NCBI GenBank assembly: GCA_905250885.1
Contig: CAJNOQ010001068.1
Span: forward strand, 1-36,507
Direction: 5' to 3'
Origin: Didymodactylos carnosus
Lineage: Eukaryota > Rotifera > Eurotatoria > Philodinida > Philodinidae
DNA: 36,507 nucleotides
Shown here in pieces: positions 11,506 through 22,956 of this stretch. The stretch's first letter is position 1. The number at the start of each line of letters is the position of its first letter. The notes below the pieces were generated by a model. The model worked only from the letters and a program-made list of their open reading frames with translations, was not told the DNA's origin and did no database searches. The position numbers and the translations under genes were made by a program.

Positions 11506-12921
11506 ATGAAATTGAGTATTCCTACAGTTTGGGGCGGTTATTTATCTACTATATTGTTGAAAAATGATATACTATTACCAAATTCTGTGACAACAAAAAT
11601 TATCGGTATTCACGGATGGTTAGATAATTTGAATAGTTTATTACCTTTATCCGAAAGATTACTGAAAACTCAAAGTCAGTGAGACTTACACCAAAAAAAA
11701 GAATTTCAAAGAATATTCATATTTTCTATCATCTGTAGATTGCGAAATATGTTTATACGATCGTGCTGGACACGGATATTCTTCACATCTTCCAAAAGGT
11801 ATAGACTACAGTATAGGAAACAATCTAAGAGATTTACGAATGGTTGTGCAAAGTGTGTATTTAAATAAACTCTTTATTCCAAGCTACAATATTCTCTCTT
11901 TATCCTATTTAAAAAGAAATTGGATGGTCAACTGAAAAATTTGTTCTCATCGGTCATAGTTTTGGTGCAGCTCTGGCTCTCAGTGTAAAGTATATATTTT
12001 TGCCGAATATGTGACAACTTTATTACTTTATTCTTCTTATTTAGTATGCAGCTATGTATCCTGATGATGTTAAATCTGTTGTTGCTATCGACATATTAAT
12101 CCCTATTGCACACTCAGATCGGTACTGGGAAACTGTTTTGCAAAGAATCGATAGCAACTTACAATACTATGATCAACCATCAAAAGTTCGCAGTACTCAA
12201 CTAACATTCGATAAGGCATTTCAACTGTAATCAAGTTGAAAATAACAACGGTGATAAGACTATAAAATACTTTTTTTTAGAATGAAAGCCTCACGAAAAG
12301 GTATAACAGATGATGCAACCAAATTACTAATGGAGCGGTCTGTCAAAACTGATTCCGGTAAGAAATTGAATCTGCTTATTCTTATTGTGCACTTTTCAAC
12401 AATTGCCGATATATTGTCATTTATCTTTTTGAACTTCTATTTAAAGATGGTAATCTCTATTTTACATTTGATGATGCATTAAAATTTGTAAGTGCGCACT
12501 TTTGTTTAATCTGGTTCATTTACAAAATCATGTTTTCAGCCCACAATTATTCCTTTTACTCGAGATATGGCTTATGAAGCCTTTCGACAAATCAAAGTTC
12601 CCATTCTGTTTATCGGGTATGCACTACTTATGAAAAAAACGTCATTTTGTTTATACGTCATTTTTTTATTAAGAACAAATGAACCTCAATGGCAAAGATC
12701 AGAAGAAAGTATTCAGCTGTTGAAAGAATGCAATCCAAATGTAAGTAGTATATATTGAGAACAAACTGTCATGAAATAATTTTATTAATTTAATTTAGTT
12801 CGAAACAGAATTTGTCGACGGACCACATCATTTACACATGACACAAGCTGAGCGCGTCGCACAATATGTACAAAAATTTATTGATAAACATTTAATTAAA
12901 ACACAAGAATCAAAGCCATAA
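11506..12921 (+). CDS. SERHL: SERHL-like serine hydrolase (alpha/beta hydrolase fold), 9 exons
   Basis: Predicted serine hydrolase of the SERHL/SERHL2 family, whose natural substrate is poorly known. Exons: 11506-11674, 11739-11852, 11917-11984, 12045-12226, 12281-12357, 12447-12487, 12540-12616, 12674-12740, 12799-12921. They total 918 nt (305 aa), close to the length of human SERHL. Seen in the protein: oxyanion-loop HGWLDN (about 36-41), a DRAGHGYS strand-turn, nucleophile elbow GHSFG with Ser109, and a C-terminal GPHHLHM block supplying the catalytic His (275 or 278). Introns are 52-89 bp with GT-AG borders. The first donor (GTCAGT at 11675) was chosen because the neighbouring GTGAGA breaks the frame. 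An AATAAA signal sits at 13280. The ATG at 11506 directly follows an acceptor-like CAG, so the true start could lie in an upstream exon. Confidence 0.9.
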
Positions 12922-14007
12922 TCACACACTTGGTTTACCAGTTGAGAATTAAACTAAACTAAGACGAACACATTGGAGTATATATATGCCGATGTATGTA
13001 TTCACAATACAATCAAAGGAACCGGAATTATACAAAATAAAATAAATTATAATTTAAATTTTGACATGCTCCCTAATCAATATAAAGAATTACTAAATAA
13101 AAAATGCAGTCGAATAGGGAATCAATGGATAAATACACCAAAACAGAAACTCAAAAGATCTTCAACTCAAGCCTAAAACGAAGACGACGTTCTCTTTCAG
13201 TTGAATATTAATTAAGACGTTTGTCACATTAATATTTAATCATTGTCATTATTTTGATTAGTCAAGTTGAGCGAATTTGAATAAATTTACCTACGTAAAG
13301 AAACTTTTATTCTAAAGTATAAAATTCATTCTTTTCCGAGAAAATGAATAGACAAGAACTCAAACTTGTGTTTCTGAGTGCTAAACCGAGCGCTCATTCA
13401 ATTCACGAAAAGACTGAAAGGCTCCTACTAAGATGTTCAGGTACTCGTGCTATTTTTGTACCTACTCACTGGATACTAACGTTTTAGTACCTTCAATAGG
13501 GGACGCGCATTCACGCTGTTTAGCGGTTATTTTTTATTTCGTTATGGTGAACAGATGTCGCTCAATTTTAATTAACGTTTGATGATGTCTGACGAGAATT
13601 CTGTATTTAATTAGTGTAAATAAGTTTCAACGCCTTTTCAATTTCATAATAAATCAGTCGGTCACGAATGTTTGGTTTTCTAAAAATATTTTACTGATTG
13701 GATATCTTCTGCCTTCCATCTTACACTGCAGTGTTTCTACGTTCGTTTCTATAATATGATGTGAGTCTGCTTAACTATTTTTATCCAACTCTATCGAATA
13801 AATCATTGGAGTCTCTAATTTTTTCTGTCAACCAAAAAATTAACGTTTCTGGCATGTGAAAACAACTTTTTAACACGCGTTGCTTTTTTTTCTTATTTCA
13901 TCCACATTAGTTCCGACGGTGAGTCTTTAGGAATTACGCAAAAGATCAGATCGACGTAGCAACTATGTCTATTCTATCTTTCTTCTATTTAGTATCATCC
14001 ACTAAAC
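12922..14007. other. 3' UTR of the SERHL-like gene and 5' region of BicD
   Basis: AATAAA at 13280-13285 probably ends the hydrolase transcript. The rest should hold the BicD promoter and 5' UTR. A TTCTATTTAG acceptor ends at 13992, just before the BicD start, which implies an untranslated upstream exon. I see no further gene. Confidence 0.5.
13280..13285 (+). promoter_or_regulatory. Polyadenylation signal for the SERHL-like gene
   Basis: Canonical AATAAA 359 bp after the stop codon and the first clear hexamer downstream. Confidence 0.45.
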
Positions 14008-17000
14008 ATGTCATCAACATCTGACAGTCCGGCACCACCAAGTCCTGTTGATTTAATGGCCGAATTATATCGATTACAATCTGAGCTGGAAATAGCTCAA
14101 ACAAATAATCAACAAGCCGCTGCATTTGGTTTAGCCGTAATGGAAGAACGTAAACAGATCCAATTACAATATCAAGAATTAGAATCAGAACATGAAATAA
14201 TGAAATCTGAGTTGGAAACACTGCAACGAAAACTGAAAAACTTTCAATTGAATAAACGGGAAGAAACGTTGAAAGGTGTCTCAAACGAAGAAACACTTTT
14301 ACATGAAAAGCAAGTGCGTGAAGATTATTTATTGAAAGAAATTTCAAAATTTGAAAATGAATTACGTTTTACAAAGCAAGATAATCAACGAATTAATAAA
14401 GAAAATGAAAAACTTTCATCAAATATTCAAGAATTAAATGAGAGTAATCGTGAATTAGACGATCTTAAAATTAAATTAAAACATGAATTAAAAGATTCCA
14501 AAGCAAATGAGCAACGTTTATTAGATGCAAATACCGAATTAGAAGATGATAATATTGGATTGCAACAACAAGTGGCAAAATTAAGAGAAAATTTGATTGA
14601 TTATGATGGAATGAAACATGAAAATAAACGATTACAAGAAGAAGTATGTTGTTGTAACCCAGAAAAGACGAGTCAACAGTGTAGTGGAATCGATCAAGAC
14701 TTTTCCTAGCGATCCTAAAAAATTCTCCGTCACATTTTTGCCCTGACATCAGAACCTTCATCAACGCTGCTTTGTGTGACAACTCTAACTAATAGATAAT
14801 TTAAAAGTGATAGAAAACAATCTCAGAATTATTGAATTTGTAATGTGCCAGAGTTGGGCAACTCCGGCAAAGTTCGACTCCAATTCAACTCCAACTCTAA
14901 CTTCAACTCACACAGGAACTTATTTTCTCTTGATCCATTTCCTTCTTTATTTTATTAGCAGTTGTTTATTTCGCTTTTGTTAACGAGAGTACACACAAAA
15001 AAAGTCATTTTAACAATTCAACAAAAAAGGAAAAAGTTATCAGACTTGTAAAAACTTTCAACTGTAGTTGTGGAGTTAAAGTTGAAAAAATCTGAACTCA
15101 GTTCAACTCTAATCTAATAAAAACGCAACTTCAACTCCACTAAAAAGAAGTTAGTTCAACTCCGGAGTTAAAGTTGCCCATCTCTGTAATGCGCTGCTGA
15201 TTGTTCATTTAATTCTCGGATGGTAAAATGTTCGTCGCGGTTTCCACAGCTTTTTTAAGAGCAGAAAAAATAATTGATGACTTCGTCTGCTGTAGGAAAA
15301 TAACGCATCGGATTAGAAAATCGAATCAGTTTAAAGTGCAGTACGTTGGTGAGGTTTTGCTTTGTTAATGAGTAGTCTTCAGAATTTGATCTTTAGTCCA
15401 TACCACTTTTCGTCGTGTGCTCAATCAAGAGTTCAGTTATATTTTTATTAACTATTCTAGGTTGATGACTTACACTCTCAAATCGACGAATTAATTAATT
15501 TACGACGTATTGCTGAAAAACAATTGGAAGATATCCATTCAGACTTGAGAGAAGAACGAGAACAAAAACATCTGTATAAAAAACAGTTAGAGCACAAAAT
15601 TCAACAAGTAAGATTGAAGTCATTCATCAGTGGTGCATATAATATATATTATTTTTTGGTAGGAATCTCGGCGTAATTTGGATACATTAGCTGCCGGTTT
15701 AAGAATGGTTGTTTCTGATGGTCGACAACAAGATAACATGGATCAAGATGGTAGCGATGGTGATGTAGACGATGACAATATTGATTCAACAGCTTCTGAA
15801 TATGTTCGCATTGAAAATGATTTAATCAGTGAACAACAACCAGTTGGAAATTTGTTTAGTGAAGTACACGGAAATGAAATAAAGAAATTAGAATTAGAAT
15901 GTAATCAATTATTAGAAATAAAAACAAAAATTGAACAAGAATTATCAGATATTAACGATAAAACAAAATTATTAATAAAAAAAATCTATTATTTATCTCA
16001 AACCATTCAGCATCATAATGTGAATAAAACAGATTATGAACAAAATGAAAATGATACAAAGTTGTTGTTGAATGATGCCATGACCTATGTTGATAATCTG
16101 GATAAAGTATTAATAAAACATAATGGTGACCATGATTTATTGAAAAAGAAATCTGATGAACAAGAACATAATATAAGTAAATTAAAACAAGATTTGAATG
16201 TTATGATGAAACAATGTAACGATATTCAAACAACGTTAAACAAAACACACGATGATTTGGTAAGTAGTAAAGCGGAAACATAGAGACTTATTGATTTATT
16301 AGCCAATATTTCCCCAAGTGTGATTAATAGGATGGTAGTGAAGTAAAGGATGGTAGTAAAGTTGCGGTAGAAATTTACAGTTAGGATTACTCATCTACCT
16401 TGCTCATGAACAGGAAATATTTTGTTTGTAGAAGTTATTGTTGTTATTGTCTGTTTAATTTTTCATTACAGATTTGTGTTAGTGAAGAATTGGACTCGTT
16501 GAATCATCAATTATGTGTTGCCAGTGCTATTCCAAATGAAGACAATGACATTAAACAACAAATACGCCAACACAAATCCGATAATATCAATAACAATAAG
16601 ATAATTGATCCGTTTATATGTCAAAAATTATTGGAAACAATAAATGAACAAATAAAACAGTTAAAACAAACTATTGATAAAACATCAAGTATAAAACAAC
16701 TAGAAGTACCAGTATCAGTGAATGGGGACAGTGCTGTAGCAATAACACCAATACCAACTGTAGTTGTCAATGATTTACCAAATGATACCAAAGAAGAAGC
16801 ACAGGATCAAGTAAGCCCTCTCCTCTTTTCCATTGAGCAATTGATTACAATATATTTGTTTCTCACCTATTTAGATAATCAAATTGCATAAATTGTTAAC
16901 CACAAAACGTGAACAAATAGCCACTTTACGTACAGTGGTAAAGGCAAATAAACAAACAGCTGAAATTGCTTTGGCAAATTTGAAATCAAAATATGAAAAT

Positions 17001-18174
17001 GAAAAATTAATTGTCACAGAAACAATGTCTAAACTAAGGAATGAATTGAAATCGTTAAAAGAAGATGCCGCTACTTTTGCATCATTACGTGCTATGTTTG
17101 CTGCTCGTTGTGATGAATATGTAACACAATTAGATGAATTACAACGACAGGTACATGCAGCAGAAGAAGAAAAGAAAACGTTAAATTCACTATTACGGAT
17201 GGCTATACAACAAAAATTAGCGTTAACACAAAAATTAGAAGATATAGAGATGGATAATGAACGTGTAAATAATTCCGTGAGACGAAGCAATAATACAAAT
17301 AGTCATTCATCTACAGTCATAATACCCACACTACCATTATCACCACCGTCATCTGCAGCAACAACTCCAACATTAGGCAATTCATCATTGATGAATACGA
17401 ATGTGATCAATAATGGAAATAGTTTAATGTTGAATAATGGAACAACAGAAACAAGAAGTGGGAGAGGAAGTGGAAGATTCATTCCTCCGAGGGTATGTTT
17501 TAGAAAGTTTTCACATCATGCTTTATAACTAAAACACAACATTTTTTTGAAAGTGGTTGTCTTCTGCTTGTTAGTGGAGTGCGAAAGTTTATATTAGTGT
17601 TTGTCTAACAACTATCTCAAGAGACCTTACTATTAACTATGTCGAAGAACAGATCGGGAATGTACATTTGCAATGTTGTCCGTCCACTCTTTTCTTCTAG
17701 CGAAAAAGGATAGACAGATAGATACCGATTTCACCGAACTTTCTTTAATAAAGCACTAGACTGATGATTGAATAACTTTCGTTCTACTGATAAATTTTGA
17801 TAGATATTTATCTATTCTTTACTGACTAGTGCTACATTTGTTCAAGGTAACTAACAGATATATTCTAGAATAAATTAGGAAAGAATCAATTTTTTTATTG
17901 TTTATTTTGTATTTGTAAGTGAAAATGTCTTTTTTATTTTATCTTCTCACTTGTGTGGTTCATTTTTCAGCGGATATCTGAATATGTTGTAAAAAGCAAA
18001 AGCACAATACTTCTGTTCTGTTTAGATGATGCAAGCACTAGCAAGAAATCAAAACAAACGATAGAAAAAGAGAAGAATGTAAATACCGCACATATAAAAA
18101 CTACACACACACATACACATACACACACGCTGTACAGATTTTCAAATAAAATAGCAATGCTTTTCAAAAAATGA
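14008..18174 (+). CDS. BicD: Bicaudal-D homologue (dynein-dynactin cargo adaptor)
   Basis: Coiled-coil adaptor linking cytoplasmic dynein/dynactin to cargo such as Rab6 vesicles or mRNPs (family knowledge). Exons: 14008-14643, 15461-15607, 15663-16259, 16472-16810, 16875-17492, plus a probable last exon 17971-18174. All joins keep frame; the first five exons give 779 aa, about the length of fly BicD. The N-terminus carries a CC1 box, AAAFG at residues 37-41, matching the AAxxG dynein light-intermediate-chain site. Heptad-rich coiled coils run through exons 1-4; exons 3-4 are the least conserved. Exon 5 encodes the highly conserved cargo-binding coiled coil (about 609-700; blocks [21 protein letters not shown] and [18 protein letters not shown]), then a Ser/Thr/Asn-rich tail. 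The C-terminus is uncertain: 17971-18174 has a good acceptor and an AATAAA at 18255, while 18760-18813 is an alternative short last exon. Intron 1 carries a hAT-type MITE. Confidence 0.92.
14849..15186. mobile_element. hAT-type MITE in BicD intron 1
   Basis: A 338-bp non-autonomous element. The left end CAGAGTTGGGCAACTCCGG and the complement of the right end, CAGAGATGGGCAACTTTAAC, form typical hAT-style inverted repeats. They are flanked by 8-bp duplications TAATGTGC (14841-14848) and TAATGCGC (15187-15194), which differ at one base. The interior consists of repeated AACTCC / GGAGTT motifs and has no ORF. Confidence 0.82.
18103..18128 (+). repeat. CA microsatellite inside the putative last BicD exon
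   Basis: An ACACAC/ATACAC run that would encode alternating Thr-His residues if exon 17971-18174 is used. Confidence 0.7.
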
Positions 18175-18254
18175 GATTGTAATAATATTGAAATCTTTTA
18201 CATGGCATGTCATTCAGCTGCATGCTGAAACACTTAGATCAATCATTTTTCATT

Positions 18255-18260
18255 AATAAA
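18255..18260 (+). promoter_or_regulatory. Polyadenylation signal for BicD
   Basis: Overlapping AATAAATAAATAAA starts 81 bp after the stop of the putative last exon, which supports that exon as terminal. Confidence 0.5.
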
Positions 18261-19939
18261 TAAATAAATATTTTTCTTTAAAAAGCAAAATGATATACAC
18301 TTTTCACAGATCTTTTGTTTAGTGAATTGATTATTGAGTTGTTGATATGAAGTAGATTAGTAAATCAATTTCTTGAAGGATGAAATTGTTGCCTCCCAAG
18401 TGTTTGCCTATGATTATGTTTGCATGCTTCTACATCTACTAACCTTTTAAACTAAACTATCACTCACTTTTTTTTCTACAACTGTATTTTCCATGCCTAG
18501 AATAGCCACCGGTGATGTTTTCGTATAATATGTCTTGCTTCTTGAATTATTAAAAGAATTTTAGATATTCTCTTATTCAAACTTTCAATTTTAAAGAAAT
18601 ATTGTATGAAAAATCAATTTATACTGCCCAATAATATGTTTGCATGAACTAACCTATTGCTTCACCTTTTACAAGCATGTTTCAGAACTGTGACGGCTAT
18701 TCTTATTTGTACTTATAACAATAAAATTGTCGATTTATTTAGTCTTTTATATTGTTTAGATTCGTCAATATCACAAATCATCCTCATCGACGTCCTCATC
18801 CAAATGGTACTAATCATATTTTCCCGTTTGTTTGTTTGTTTATTTTCAATCAAAAGATTAACGTAGAAAAAGTAATGTGTCCAAAACCCATCGTGTGCTT
18901 TATTCGTGATATATTTTTTTTTTTGCTAAGGCATTTGTTTTCTTTCTTTTTCTCTCTTTATTTGTTTTCGCTCATAAACTGTTCATTCCATGTAATTTGG
19001 TAGAGCTTTAGAAATGATAAATCAAACATTGTGCTCTTTTATACATTCCGTCTTTCTTTTATTTTATCAATGTAACAGATCTGAATTTCATTCATAGAAT
19101 TTTAGCTTGTTTTTTATTCTCATTCATTAGTAATACGTGTTTTTTGTTTTATTTTTATTTATGCGTATTGACAGACAGTGGTGTCATTTGTTTTTTTAGC
19201 TTTCTGTTATACTGTTTTTGTTTGTTCATTCGGATTTGACACCTTTTTAACTATTAACTGTATAATATTTTGGTACATACGCGGTCATTATATATATATT
19301 TATATATTTTAATATTTAAAAAAAGAAATATATCTCTTTTGGTGAGCGTATGTAAAAAAACGTTTTATGGCTTCTTGTTTTTGCATTTTTTTTGTACACA
19401 GACTTTGAAAAATTTACAAGAAATGATCTGCTAGAATTTTGTTTCAATTTTATTTACTTATTTGTAAAATTAATCCTGATTTCATCTCGGTATCAGATTA
19501 AATTTTGTTCTACAAATAGCGTAAAGTTTACTACAGTGCATTTGTATCTACGATGAAAAGAAGTATTACTTCTTTTCGAGTTATCATCTTTCATCTTAAA
19601 GATGATAATTCGATCTTGATTTCATTCGATTACAATTTATAAGCGAACATGATTAAAGTATGCGCTATAACGACGTTAAAAGGATCTATGCTCTCTTGAT
19701 TATCTAAGAGTTGTAGAAAACGTTTTCAGTTTGATGTACATAGTTACGATATTCTTCAGTCACGTTAAATGTTACCTCTGACGGTTGTGATTTATGAGGG
19801 TTATAACGCTTATATCGTCGTACGACAAAGTAAGTAAGTGCTCAATTTATTTGAACAAATGAAAATCTATGTTTTTCATTCTACATGTGCAATTTCATCG
19901 GATAATATAATAAAGCAAAAATAATACAAGAAGATATAA
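18261..19939. other. Non-coding intergenic stretch
   Basis: AT-rich sequence with long T-runs and no supported gene. It contains the alternative BicD terminal exon candidate (18760-18813) and a pair of neighbouring perfect hairpins (19555-19577 and 19581-19608). Confidence 0.4.
19555..19608. repeat. Two adjacent perfect hairpins
   Basis: Stem 1 pairs GAAAAGAAGT (19555-19564) with its complement ending at 19577 over a 3-nt loop. Stem 2 pairs TTATCATCTTT (19581-19591) with AAAGATGATAA (19598-19608). Function unknown. Confidence 0.5.
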
Positions 19940-20815
19940 AACTTACTTATTTTACTTATTGAAGTTCTTCAAATACAAACTGGTCTACAATCGTTCTTGA
20001 ACAGATTTATAGTTCATTTTTTCTACAAACAATAGGTTATGCTGATTGTATCTACACATCGACATATGAAAGCCTTTTAACTGGGCTATATAACTTACAA
20101 TATCAGGCTCTGTTAGCTGTAAGTGGAGCCCCACGGTTGTCAAGTAAAGAAAAAAATTTTCATTGTTTAGGTTGGTTACCATTAGATAAACTCTTTCTTC
20201 AAGATAAATTTATTTTATTTTATAAAATAATTAAAGGACTTGCTCCTCCATATTTATCCTCATTTTTACCAAGCAAGGTAACACATCAGTATTGTACAAG
20301 ATATTAAAATAATCTGAACATACCTTCGATTCAGACTCATAGAGAAATATTCGATAAAAGTTTCTTTCCTTCTACTATCGCTAAATGGAACGGTCTACAG
20401 CAAAACATAAAAGAATCCAAAACTTTAGCTATTTTTGTTAAATCTTTAAAAACATATATGCAGACTAATTCAACTGTTTATCGGATTTACAAGATTCCAA
20501 GAAAATCTGATATCTACTACTAAATAAGATCTGAATTTTCGCAGTTAAATGCTGATCTCTATCTAAACCATTTATCTGATACTAATTGGTGTCAATGCGA
20601 CGAAATCGAAACACGATAACATTATTTACTTCATTGTCTCCGGTATACTTTCTCTAGAAATCATTTATATAATAATTTACGATTCTTACTAAACGGCAGT
20701 CCTCTTAGTTTGGCTCTTCTCTCTCTTAATGTATCTCTTGAGAAGGACTCCTATACACTTGTAGTCAGATCGGTGATCGATTACATAGTTGCTACAAAAC
20801 GTTTTAAATATTAAA
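19940..20815 (+). pseudogene. Decayed 3' end of a non-LTR (LINE-type) retrotransposon
   Basis: One reading frame, interrupted by several stop codons, matches the region after the reverse-transcriptase core of non-LTR retrotransposon ORF2 proteins. The order is a YAD-type strand near 20042, then VSGAPR, LGWLPLDK, a KIIKGLAPPYLSS block, FFPSTIAKWNGL, a zinc-knuckle-like CQCDEIET..HYLLHC stretch (about 20590-20640), and a terminal YIVATKRF ending in TAA near 20815. These blocks are characteristic of that protein tail in many animal LINEs. The catalytic reverse-transcriptase motifs and endonuclease are absent upstream, so this looks like a 5'-truncated, inactive copy. Its 5' limit is approximate. 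Confidence 0.75.
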
Positions 20816-21374
20816 CTAACCATCTCAATTTGTTATGCTCTCTACACTGTTCTCACGCTTTGCTTAACGTCTGTACAATATCGTAGGGTTTAGCGTGCAT
20901 CATTCTATTCTTCTTGTCTTCTTCATTACATACTTTTTCCTTCTTTGTTCTTATTTTTTGTGCTGTTCATCTATAATAGTTTATATCATTTACCATGTCA
21001 TTTTATAATTTAGCATCGATTAAACAGCATAAATTAAAACCAAATAAAACTACTGAAAATACATAATATTTACACAGTGAAAAACTGCATCTTTCTTGGT
21101 TACATTTTGACACTACTAGAAACAGTTTAACTATTGAAAAAGAATTAAATATTTGTGAAGATTGCCATTAATTGGCTCTGTTCTATACACTATTTCGTTG
21201 CCTATTTGACGTTCTCATGTTCTTTTTACTGAAACTAGCTAGAAATATACGATTTTGTACTCGATCAGTTTCATCGAGTCTTTTTTTGGATAGTAGCCTT
21301 TGTCTTTAGACTATACAGTTACGGTAACTATATAAAGTTATTTGTTTCTTTCTTGTAGATTTATAATATTGAGA
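20816..21374. other. Spacer between the LINE remnant and the next gene
   Basis: It may include the LINE 3' UTR. An acceptor (TTTCTTTCTTGTAG, ending at 21358) precedes the next coding exon, so an untranslated or short coding upstream exon of that gene may lie here. Nothing else is visible. Confidence 0.35.
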
Positions 21375-22531
21375 ATGGTCGGAACAGTCCATAAACCAAT
21401 TAATGATATAAAAACGGTTCAAATAGAATACCTACCATTACGAATAAAAAAGAATGATCAACAACAGAATAAGTTCAATCCAGCCTCGATCAATGGTAGT
21501 AATGCATTATTAATCAAAGCTAATTCAGTACCACCATTACCGCTAGTATCATCTCTTCCCATCTGGTACAGTAATAGAAAAAAATGATGAAAATAATAAA
21601 AAAATATCTAGCATTATTGATTCATGATTCGTTTCTTTCTTCTAGTTACGATTTTGACGACATTGGTATAAAAAAAGAGAAAGAAAATATTAATCAGATA
21701 TACTGTGATGTTCATCTCAAACAGACCGCTGATCGAACTCAGAATATAGGTAAATAATTTTTGATTTTGCTTTAAATAACGATTATTGAAATAATCTATA
21801 TACATCTTGAGTAAAGAGTGGAGACATCATTTCGCCAATTGAACATTTTCAAACATGATTACATTTTGCCAAGGTATCAATCGTGTTGTAGATAATTCAA
21901 TCTAATAACTGTGCAACTGTTTTGTTTAAATATTTTCTTTTCATTAGCGTTCAATCAACGTTTAAATACTCAACAACAATTCTCAAATGATTCACTACAA
22001 CAGTCGTCATTCATAGCTTCTAACGGTAACGATCTAGTTTCATCGATTCCTTTGCCATGTATTCCGCCACTTCCATTGACTCAAACGGAGAAAATCAAAT
22101 CTTATCCAGCGCTGAAATTTTCAAAATTAACATTTCCTCAATATTCATCATCAAATATAAATTATGATTATATCAAAAATTTACAAGCGTTAATAGCAGC
22201 ACCTAGATATGAAACTGAGAATGAATTTCGTGAAAAAAATGCTACTCATTTAAAAGTAAAATATTCACAGCAACAATCTCTAGAGGAACCTCAGCTAACA
22301 CTTCAAAAAACGCGTGTATTTCAAACCAAACAGCCATTACAATTACCTCCAATTCATCCAGATCATAGCAGTTTATTAACAAGACCAACAGCACATATAT
22401 TTGAAACTAGGCAACAAATAGATCGTCATGAACCATATGTACGTTTACCATTCATGTTACGTCCTGAAAATGCCAGACCAAGGATTCCGTCAATATTTCC
22501 AACACGAAAATATGAATCATACACTAATTAA
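21375..22531 (+). CDS. Unrecognised proline-rich protein, 3 exons
   Basis: I do not recognise this protein. Exons 21375-21565, 21646-21749 and 21948-22531 join in frame across GT-AG introns of 80 and 198 bp into 879 nt (292 aa). The product is hydrophilic and mostly low-complexity. It has two similar proline-rich stretches, PPLPLVSSLP in exon 1 and IPLPCIPPLPLTQ in exon 3, a Lys/Glu-rich exon 2, several Gln runs and a basic C-terminus (RPRIPSIFPTRKYESY). There is no signal peptide, membrane helix or catalytic motif. The PPLPL-type stretches could bind SH3 or WW domains, which is only an inference. An AATAAA lies at 22951. An acceptor at 21358 suggests at least one more 5' exon. In-frame joining over three exons is the main evidence that the gene is real. 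Confidence 0.6.
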
Positions 22532-22950
22532 GACAGCCAAAAATGTTAATGCTGAAAGTTTCGTTTTCTTTTTTTCTTTCGTTTTCTATTTTCGCCCTAG
22601 ATATACAGTGTCAGATACCATTTAGTTCAAATCTTTATTTTTCTTTTCACTTATTTTCTATGTGTAAGCGTTCAATTTTGTATCAAGACGTCGTTCGAAT
22701 GATAAATTATGTGTACATACGTCATGTCTTTGTTTATATGATGCCTAATCAATTGTATAGCTACATATAGCTAATCTGTGTCTCTCAACGTATGAATTCG
22801 AAATATTATCACAAGCTAAACAGCGCCAGATATCTTCTAGACCTTGTCTGCTACTTTTTTGTAGCTTTGTAGGACAAGCTTTCTTCCATCAATTGTTATT
22901 CCGTTTTTTTTGCTGTTTATTGCTTTTCTCATTTGTTATTTTTGTACTTT

Positions 22951-22956
22951 AATAAA
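22951..22956 (+). promoter_or_regulatory. Polyadenylation signal after the proline-rich gene
   Basis: AATAAA 420 bp after the stop at 22531, in a T-rich context. Confidence 0.4.

Noticed and set aside
12973..13176. 67-codon ORF just after the SERHL-like gene
   Set aside because: It lies between the hydrolase stop and its AATAAA, so is best explained as 3' UTR; no motif seen.
17967..18167. Minus-strand ORF with alternating Cys-Val
   Set aside because: It is the reverse reading of the CA microsatellite.
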